From Chromera velia (lineage: Eukaryota; Sar; Chromeraceae), in the NCBI GenBank assembly GCA_018398765.1, contig JAHBMJ010003011.1, forward strand, positions 5,706 to 20,705: a stretch of 15,000 bases of DNA, written 5' to 3'. This document shows positions 9,229 through 15,000 of this stretch, in pieces. The notes under the pieces are model-generated. The model worked only from the letters and a program-made list of their open reading frames with translations. It was not told where the DNA came from and did no database searches. The translations under genes and the position numbers were made by a program. The stretch's first letter is position 1. Each line of letters begins with the position of its first letter.

Positions 9229-9280
9229 TTCTAAAAAAAAATAAAAAAATGAAGGTCTTAATTTTTTTTTTAGAATTTTA
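9229..9280. repeat. A/T foldback repeat, copy 1
   Basis: An A-rich arm starting TTCTAAAA, a short centre TGAAGGTCTT, and a T-rich arm ending TAGAATTTT. The arms can pair with each other. It closely resembles 9491-9540. Confidence 0.55.
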
Positions 9281-9490
9281 CAAAACTAAAGCTGTTAGTA
9301 AAGCACTTCAATCTGTAGGTGATCGAAGGTTATAAGAAATCTCCATTGCCAGCAGACCGCTAAGAGTCTAAGACCGGCAATTGCTGGCAGCAAAGGGTTG
9401 TTTTCGATCAGTAGAGATCACAACCCTGCAATAATGATGATTCATTAATGAATTTAATGATTAATTTTCTATTGATTTTGTTCTAAAATT

Positions 9491-9540
9491 CTAAAATTAA
9501 AAAAAAAAAATGAGGTCCTTGATTTTTTTTTAAGAATTTT
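9491..9540. repeat. A/T foldback repeat, copy 2
   Basis: Same layout as 9229-9280 in the same orientation: A-rich arm, centre TGAGGTCCTTGAT, T-rich arm ending AAGAATTTT. Confidence 0.55.
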
Positions 9541-9596
9541 TAAATGCAGGGCCTTGATAAATGTATAATATAATTTAACTTTATACCCTTCCATAC

Positions 9597-10224
9597 CTAG
9601 ACAACGCACAGTGGTAAAAAAAAAAAAAAATTGACCTTTCCAGATTTTTCTTTAAATCTACGAAGGATTTCCTAGAGCACCTCTAGGAGCACCTAGAAGA
9701 GCACCTTTTAGAAGTACTTTTAAACTAACTTCCTCGTGAATTTATTACTCAACTCAAAGTTTTAAACATTTTTCAACCCTAGTTTTAACCCTAGTTCTAG
9801 TCCTAGTTGTTATTGTACGTTTGTCTGTACTAGTGTCTCTACTAGTATCTTCACCATTCCATCATCGACTTTGTTGAATACAGACCAACCGATCTTTTTT
9901 CCCTTGTTCAACTGCATTGTCACCAGACTTTTCTCTCTTCTCTTTGCTGTGTCTATTAAAAAAACTAACCATCTCTTCTTGTTTTCCATTCATATTGACT
10001 TGCATCCGCCCTTTTTTTCTCATCGAAGCTAGTTTTGGTCAATCCTTTTAAGCGTCTACCAAGCTAAAAGTGAAATTGGGATCCTAGATATGATTCAAAC
10101 TCTAGTTGAAGCTAGTCATTTAACCTTTATTTTTTTTTACATATATAATAAAATTTTAAATAAAAAAAAAAAAAAGAATAGACGTTTTCAGATTTTTTTT
10201 TTTTACACCACTGTGCGTCGCCTA
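9597..10224. mobile_element. Nested MITE-like inverted-repeat element
   Basis: The left end CTAGACAACGCACAGTGGT (9597-9615) matches, at 17 of 19 positions, the reverse complement of the right end ending CTAG at 10224. Both ends then continue inward as long A runs (T runs on the right, top strand). The body is AT-rich with no open frame. CCTAG occurs at both borders, but part of it may belong to the terminal repeat, so the target duplication is unclear and no superfamily is assigned. Confidence 0.6.
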
Positions 10225-10336
10225 GCTTTCATACTTTCAAATTAAAATATGAACCTATGCTTAGCTGGTTTTCTCCTCACTGCCCGTGTGCATGCTTCAA
10301 ATTTATACTAACTGTTGCACTAGCTGCATACAGCCT

Positions 10337-10374
<38 letters not shown>

Positions 10375-10393
10375 AATTGATTGATTGATTAAT
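10337..10393 (+). repeat. (TTGA)n microsatellite
   Basis: About thirteen tandem TGAT/TTGA units with two TTAA interruptions, inside the transposon-like element. Confidence 0.85.
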
Positions 10394-10503
10394 GCCAAAC
10401 CCTAGGTAGAGTTAGAACTCCTGGGCGGCGCATACATGCATAGGTCTGTTCAATTATGCCAGCTGCAAGCTAAGTGGACGACAGTTATTCAAACTTAATC
10501 TAA

Positions 10504-11058
10504 TCAATCATTTACTACAATATGATGAGAAATTATAAAGAGGAGAGAGAGTTGAGAGCGCAAGAGCGATATGATGAACTTGCGAACCCCCAGATCAGAA
10601 AAGGAGACGGATGTAAAGGGTGAGTCACAACGAGTGAAGCGGTCTGATTGAATTAATGCCAACCACTGTAAAAAGCCTTGTTCGGCAGTCCATCGGGGGC
10701 AAACAGAGAGTCGATGAATAAAATCATCTACATACCGGCAGCAGGCTTCATAGGTGCACAGCTTTCTATCAGAGCAACCAACAGGTAGCCCACCTTGCCC
10801 ACCCATCGGGTTGTATGTCAGCATGCACAAAAAAGAAAAGATCGAACTATCCGTAACCGACAGGGTAGAACGGGGAAGGGCAGAGACGGAAGGAACATTG
10901 GAGGACGACTTGCTACACAGGAGGAAGACAAACATACGGCGGGAGGACGGGAAGTCACGCTGCAGAGGGGTGAGTCTAGCAAGGAGGAGAAAGTGAGAGG
11001 AAGATTGCCCATCATCCTCAGAAGCCTTCATGCATTCCTTTGCAACTGTCTGTCTCAC
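10504..11058 (-). CDS. Unassigned 184-codon open frame inside the transposon
   Basis: This is the longest open frame in the AT-rich island, running from an ATG at 11058 to a stop at 10504. It lies within the hAT-like element in a locally more GC-rich stretch, where a transposase or captured host fragment could be expected. No transposase motif (hAT dimerisation region, DDE residues) can be placed. A YVDDFI string occurs at residues 109-114, but without other reverse-transcriptase motifs. Two overlapping open frames on the + strand (10754-10996, 10795-11079) show that the region is simply poor in stops. It may be non-coding. Confidence 0.2.
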   Translation of the reverse strand: MRQTVAKECMKASEDDGQSSSHFLLLARLTPLQRDFPSSRRMFVFLLCSKSSSNVPSVSALPRSTLSVTDSSIFSFLCMLTYNPMGGQGGLPVGCSDRKLCTYEACCRYVDDFIHRLSVCPRWTAEQGFLQWLALIQSDRFTRCDSPFTSVSFSDLGVRKFIISLLRSQLSLLFIISHHIVVND

Positions 11059-11575
11059 CTTGCTCTTGAAGAAAAGTGAGCCGGTGCCTTATGCCCTACG
11101 ACCATTCTGCCTACATTGGGAAGACAGATCGGGCTTGACCCTTGATACAGCTATATGTGCATCGAATAGAAGCGTCATTCAACAGATTCAGAACAAAGAC
11201 TAAAATAAAGAAGACTAGTGAAAAACTTTAAGCTAGATGATCATCATAATGGCTAGCATAATGGCTAGCGAACCTCCCCCTCTCTCTAAAGTCCCCTCCT
11301 TTATAGTCAAAAATTATATTGAGTGGGCACTAAGACCTAGATCAGAAACCCTATTAATTGTTTAATTTAGGAAAAAAAAATATTTTCATTGGCCTAGCAT
11401 TGTTTCTAAGTTCGAGCCCCTGGGAGTCTCATACACAGAGCATCCCCAAGATTCCGACTCAGGGCTTTAGTAAAGACCTTTTAGGGATGAAGATTGGCCA
11501 CTCTGTTTCCATCGACTTGGCTTCACTTCTGGAAAGCACCAGAAAAGTGAACATGGGTCGGCTATAGAGGGGGGG

Positions 11576-11607
11576 GGTCCGACCCGTATGGTCGGTTTTG
11601 ATTTTTT
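11576..11607 (+). other. Short hairpin followed by T run
   Basis: The perfect 6-bp stem CCGACC-CGTAT-GGTCGG at 11579-11595 is followed by TTTTGATTTTTTT. It lies inside the transposon, about 200 bp from its right end. Function unknown. Confidence 0.4.
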
Positions 11608-11794
11608 TAATGGCCCCATAATGTAGCATAATGGTGATTTCCAGTGAGAATCCCACTGTGATTATCCTACATGAAGACAGTGGCCCCCGGGTGAATTTGC
11701 ACAATGATTTATAGATAATGATCTTATTATATTATATATTTATATCACCCAGCCCATGATATATTATAAAAATATATATTGAAACCACCCCTAG

Positions 11795-11802
11795 GGCCGG
11801 AT
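11795..11802 (+). repeat. Right target-site duplication GGCCGGAT
   Basis: Exact match to 9142-9149, immediately outside the right inverted repeat. Removing the insert plus one copy rejoins ...CTACAAT-GGCCGGAT-GCATGGG.... Confidence 0.75.
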
Positions 11803-11832
11803 GCATGGGCCTAGCGATAGGCTGATGGTGAA

Positions 11833-12066
11833 TCATTTATGATGGAGTATATATGTAATGATGATGATGACTCCAGTTTTGTTGAGAAATCGGAGGTCGC
11901 CGTCTGCAGAATATCGCCGAGTGCAGAGAACCCCGCTAGGAACCCCGGCCAGCTGATTGCTACGAACAAGGGACAGATCATGTTCCACGAAAATCTCATC
12001 CCGTCCAATTAAGCACAGTCTCGGACGCAGGACCTTCAGCCGCACGGACCTCTCGTAGATTGCCAC
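11833..12066 (-). CDS. Probable exon of an unrecognised - strand gene
   Basis: Read on the - strand, TTTTCTTGCAG is followed at 12066 by GTGGCAATC and an open, protein-like frame VAIYERSVRLKVLRP, then RDEIFVEHDLSLVRSNQL and YSADGDLRFLNK. The frame runs to TGA at 11833-11835, but the last codons read a (CAT)n repeat (VIIIITYILHHK), so the true exon may end near 11868 at a GTCATC donor. The acceptor is a good match to those in this window. I do not recognise the protein family. The right end of the transposon lies only 31-38 bp beyond the stop, so the insertion may sit in the 3' flank or in a downstream intron of this gene. Confidence 0.5.
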   Translation of the reverse strand: MAIYERSVRLKVLRPRLCLIGRDEIFVEHDLSLVRSNQLAGVPSGVLCTRRYSADGDLRFLNKTGVIIIITYILHHK

Positions 12067-12173
12067 CTGCAAGAAAATGAATTAAAAAAAAATGGCAGCA
12101 AAAGAACGAGGCATGCAACGCAGGAAGGCCAACACTAGGGCCAACAGCACAAATATATACATAGAGTGCTTAC

Positions 12174-12691
12174 TTTGAACAAAGACCAGACAGACACACT
12201 CGCGACCCCCTCTTCCCCGCGGGCAGCCCGACAGACAGGAGAGAAGGCACGCGCAGACAAAGGACTTGCGGCTATAGAATATGTGTGCATGCGTGGAATA
12301 CTTGTGAGGGGCTGTTTCGACAAAGACCAGACAGACACACTCGCGACCCCCTCTTCCCCGCGGGTAGCCCGACAGACAGGAGAGAAGGCACGCGCAGACA
12401 AAGGACTTGCGGCTATAGAATATGTGTGCATGCGTGGAATACTTGTGAGGGGCTGTTTGAACATGCAGAGACCAGACAGGCACACTCGCGACCCCCTCTT
12501 TCCCGCGGGCAGCCCGACAGACAGGAGAGAAGGCACGCGCAGACAAAGGACTTGCGGCTATAGAATATGTGTGCATGCGTGGAATACTTGTGAGGGGTTG
12601 TTTGAACATGCAGAGACCAGACAGGCACACTCGCGACCCCCTCTTCCCCGCGGGTAGCCCGACAGACAGGAGAGAAGGCACGCGCAGACAA
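12174..12691. repeat. Minisatellite, 3.6 copies of a 141/145-bp unit
   Basis: The block AGACCAGACAG...CTCGCGACCCCCTCTT...GCACGCGCAGACAAAGG...TTGTGAGGGG recurs with the same internal base at 12184, 12325, 12470 and 12615. Periods are 141, 145 and 145, and the last copy is cut off near 12691. Units 1-2 share ACAGACAC while 3-4 share ACAGGCAC. Units 1 and 3 have GCAGCCC while 2 and 4 have GTAGCCC. It lies between the two - strand exons, so it is probably intronic. Few stops occur in any frame, which produces long but spurious reading frames on both strands. Confidence 0.9.
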
Positions 12692-12808
12692 GGCAGTTAC
12701 TTTCACAAACACAAAACGATTCGGCATGGAGTGACTTGCACGGTGGAGATCTGTTTGTGGAGACAAATGAATAAGTGCATAAAATGCTCGAGTATATATA
12801 TATAAGAC

Positions 12809-12937
12809 CTGCCTGTGTTGTTGGCACATTGCTTGTCGTTCTGCAGCTCCGCCAGACGTTTCTGAATCGGTTCTGAATGGACGACGTCAGGCTTGGCATG
12901 CTCTTCCAGTATTTGCAGATAGTAAGGGCCGTGGTGA
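12809..12937 (-). CDS. Probable upstream exon of the same - strand gene
   Basis: The - strand frame starting near 12937 reads SHHGPYYLQILEEHAKPD, then VVHSEPIQKRLAELQNDK and QCANNTG. It looks like real protein (helical, charged, no low complexity), unlike the other frames. A possible acceptor is CCCCCAAAAG (12938), which is weak, and a possible donor is GCAG-GTCTTA at 12808-12807, which does not fit the GTNNGT rule of the anoctamin gene. With these ends the exon finishes in phase 2, while the exon at 12066 needs phase 0. An extra exon, or a later donor such as the CAA-GTCACT near 12737, must therefore be involved. No start codon was found. Confidence 0.42.
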
Positions 12938-13540
12938 CTTTTGGGGGGGGCTCAAGTTGCAGACAATGATGTTCTAAGCTAAGCATTGTGTAAGCAGACT
13001 GCAATATGTCGATCACTGCATGCATGCATGCAGCAGACATGCATGCATGCATGCAGATTTTTTTTTTTCCAAAGTCTTTTTGCTCCGAGCAATGATCTCC
13101 GAGCTATATATATATATAAGCTTCCGAGCTTCTCACATTTTTATCAACGGTAACAAAACTCGCGAGATTATAGCTTGAAGTTTTAAATAGCTTGAAGTTT
13201 TTTAAAACTTCAAGGGTTTTTTCAAATAAACGCGCGGCTTTTTCGCGAATTTTGTGCCTGACGAATCATCGGACTCACGCGACGATCTCGCGACGTCAAG
13301 GATGAGATAGGATGCATGCATGAGTGTGCTATTGTGTGCTGCAATGTGGCGCCATTGTCTGCACTGAATCTGACACAGAAATCATTCAGTGATGTTAATA
13401 TCTGCTTTTGTGACGGATTGAGAGATCATGCATAATGTCTGTCTACCTTTCGGCTTTATGATCTGCTTGCACGGTCGAGGGGTTTTCGCCACTTTCCCCA
13501 AACTGAAACACACTCAGACTGCCTGATCGATCGATTTGCC
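12938..13540. promoter_or_regulatory. Presumed divergent promoter region
   Basis: No coding frame was seen between the - strand exon and the + strand gene at 13541. The region holds paired TGCATGCATGCATGCA tracts (13017-13032, 13040-13055), a T run, a TATATATATATA run at about 13104-13118, three TCGCGA palindromes (13160, 13243, 13288), and a direct repeat TAGCTTGAAGTTTT (13171, 13188). The second copy of that repeat forms a perfect 11-bp hairpin with 13204-13214. Promoter function is inferred from position only, and missing 5' exons of the - strand gene could also lie here. Confidence 0.35.
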
Positions 13541-14781
13541 ATGCCCCCTTCTGAGGAGTTTCTGCGCCGGGTGCAAAATGCGCAGACAGCTTTTCACAGG
13601 GCGCGTGTGTCTGTATACGCAGACGAGCCCGTGAGCAATTTGTCTTTCTCTCACGATGGTCAGCCGCACATTGTGAGTTCCTCGTGTTGTTGTCTTGGTT
13701 CCTGAGCTGCCACTGCGATCCTTTTCTCTTCTACTGCCCCGCTGCAGGAAAATGGATGACCTGGCTGGACGGTGCATACTGGAGGGTGAGTGCCGAGGAT
13801 CGAACACTTTTTCTTTGCTAGTTGTTTCTGATTTGGGGCCTCGTCGCGTCGTGTGCTCCTGAGATGCCAAACATCAGTTGAGATAGATGCGACGCCCATT
13901 CCACGCCGTCTCGTATCTCGTCACCCTCTGCTTCTGTTCTGCCTTCCTGGCCATTATCTGCCGTATTCGGTTGTATGTGTACCTTCTCTGGTTCTTCTTT
14001 CATCCTGATTTTTCGTCTGGCAGGAGCTCCACGGAATAAAATTTCCCGAAAAGGAGAAAGAACAACAAGTGCAGCAGATCAGCGAGGAGGCGGTGGGGGC
14101 AGCCACAGGTGTGGAGGCAGAGGGAGAAGAGGAGGAAACGAAGAAAACGGCTGCAGGGGTGGCGACAGTGTGCAGTCAGCGCTTGGTGAGTTATGCTGGT
14201 CAGAGAGGGGCCTTTTGAATGTGTGTGTGAGGTTGCGAGCCCTCGATCTTTTCTCTTTCGAAGGCACTCCTCCCCCTTTTGGGATTCCAATTGTCGCATT
14301 TTTCATTTCCAAGATTCCATTTTATTCTGCCCCCCTTCTGTCTGCCCGTCTCTCTGAGAGCGGACAACGAAGGGGCACGTTCGAGGGGCACATTGGAACC
14401 ATCTGACACACACGTGTATGCATATATGAATGCATGGTTATGCATGCGCCTGTACATCCAAACACTCACCTTGTCTCCCTGTCTGCCCGCCGGGCTGTGT
14501 GTCTGCAGGTGAGTGTGGAGGATGTGTCGAAAGACTCGGAGGGAAGAGAGCTCTCCGAGACCCTCGAGTCCAGGTCTGCATGTGCCAGGCCGGGTCACTC
14601 ACTCACTCACTAACATCCTCCCTCCTCCCCCCCCCTTCCTTCCTTTCTCGATCTGACAGATGATCAGATCATGTCAATGTTAGATCAGCCAGAGAAGGGA
14701 GCACAATCGGTCATGCACAGACTGCAGATACTGGACCCAGTTCTTTCAGACAAGCCAAAGCATCAGGAACAAACAAAGTGA
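13541..14781 (+). CDS. Small unrecognised protein, five exons
   Basis: Proposed exons are 13541-13658, 13748-13785, 14024-14185, 14509-14593 and 14660-14781 (525 nt, 174 residues, TGA at 14779). The protein starts MPPSEEFLRRVQNAQTAFHR. Exons 1-3 join to give FSHDGKWMTWLDGAYWREL, an aromatic-rich segment created across two introns, which supports those boundaries. The middle is an acidic, Ala/Glu/Lys-rich low-complexity stretch (AEGEEEETKK), and the end is a polar helix-like region (MHRLQILDPVLSDKPK). There is no signal peptide or membrane segment. Donors 2 and 3 are GTGAGT; donor 1 (GTCAGC) was preferred over GTGAGT at 13673, which would put TGA in exon 2. The exon 4/5 join is least certain: donor GTCACT at 14594 fits the phase, but exon 5 could instead start at 14669. 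I know no family for it. Confidence 0.6.
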
Positions 14782-15000
14782 ACGAATGATTCGAACCTAT
14801 ACGAACTTGCCCGTACAGGCCTGCTTTAGGCCTGCTCGGATGGATCGATTGATTGACACCATCAAGCTTTCATTCGTACACCAACACACTGAGCGTACAG
14901 GCATGTGCATGACCAAAAAAAGCAGTCTGTGCTCGATGCTTGATATCTGCAGCTACGTAATGTCTCTTTTTCTGCAGGCCCCCCCCCTGATCGACGGTTT
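14782..15000. other. Intergenic sequence ending in a possible exon start
   Basis: A direct repeat CAGGCCTGCT / TAGGCCTGCT lies at about 14817-14836, and GTACAGGC occurs at 14813 and 14895. At the right edge CTCTTTTTCTGCAG (14965-14978) is a strong acceptor followed by GCCCCCCCCCTGATCGACGG. This may be the first visible exon of a downstream + strand gene, or an alternative last exon of the gene ending at 14781. Too little sequence remains to choose. Confidence 0.3.

Larger units (their letters stand above)
9150..11794. mobile_element. hAT-like DNA transposon, apparently degenerate or non-autonomous
   Basis: The left end reads inward CTAGGGGTGATTTCGAT from 9150. The right end, read on the - strand from 11794, is CTAGGGGTGGTTTCAAT. 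The first 24 bases agree at 22 positions. Directly outside both ends is the same 8-bp word, GGCCGGAT, in direct orientation (9142-9149 and 11795-11802), a clean target-site duplication. An 8-bp duplication and a (C)TAGGGG-type terminus are characteristic of hAT elements; assignment to hAT rather than another 8-bp-duplicating superfamily is inference. No transposase is recognisable. The longest frame, on the - strand at 10504-11058 (184 codons), has no motif I can assign. The element is 2645 bp and contains the smaller inverted-repeat element at 9597-10224, a (TTGA)n tract and A/T foldbacks. Confidence 0.72.

Noticed and set aside
10338-10393. CRISPR-like array
   Set aside because: The unit is only 4 bp with no spacers, so it is a simple microsatellite. 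The 145-bp minisatellite also lacks spacers.
10723-10734. YVDD string in the - strand frame 10504-11058, suggesting a reverse transcriptase
   Set aside because: No other reverse-transcriptase motifs are found at expected spacing, and the surrounding element has DNA-transposon ends. A four-residue match is within chance.
11400-11440. tRNA gene from the TTCGAGCCCC motif
   Set aside because: The flanking bases do not form a T stem, and no acceptor or anticodon arm can be drawn.
12082-12829. Long open frames on both strands over 12082-12829
   Set aside because: They read the minisatellite, which has few stops in any frame. The period of 145 shifts frame every unit, and the peptides repeat in several frames.

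Overview
The window looks like nuclear DNA from an intron-rich unicellular eukaryote, most likely a protist or alga. It has spliced genes with GT-AG introns of roughly 100-500 bases, very small exons (down to 36-38 nt), and introns full of tetranucleotide microsatellites. A chromerid-type alveolate alga would fit this style, but that is a guess from style only, because no rRNA or marker gene is present.

Region 1 (1-7703, + strand) holds most of an anoctamin/TMEM16 gene. I can place 17 exons whose phases all agree, giving 574 codons plus a stop. The start of the gene lies left of the window. The protein keeps the TMEM16 landmarks: a dimerisation-domain FPLHE motif, a YFGEK-type motif before TM1, an EN(Y/H)RT motif, an IQFGY motif, and the acidic residues of TM6-TM8 that bind Ca2+ in characterised family members. 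All 16 of its donors fit GTNNGT, and many introns begin directly with a (GTNN)n microsatellite.

Region 2 (7704 to about 8680) is a pyrimidine-rich 3' flank with no gene I can support. Region 3 (about 8680-11830) is a sharply AT-rich island. Its core, 9150-11794, is a 2.65-kb DNA-transposon-like insertion with near-perfect terminal inverted repeats and an exact 8-bp target-site duplication, as expected for a hAT-like element. A second, about 0.63-kb inverted-repeat element sits inside it.

Region 4 (about 11833-12937) has two protein-like blocks on the - strand, probably exons of an unrecognised gene, separated by a 141/145-bp minisatellite. Region 5 (12938-13540) is a presumed divergent promoter region with TCGCGA motifs and a perfect hairpin. 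Region 6 (13541-14781, + strand) is a small five-exon gene for an unrecognised protein of about 174 residues. The last 220 bases are intergenic and end in what may be the acceptor of another exon.

Nothing here suggests an operon or a multi-gene pathway. The most interesting signals are the splice-donor/microsatellite coupling, an intronic partial exon copy in the anoctamin gene, and the nested transposon.
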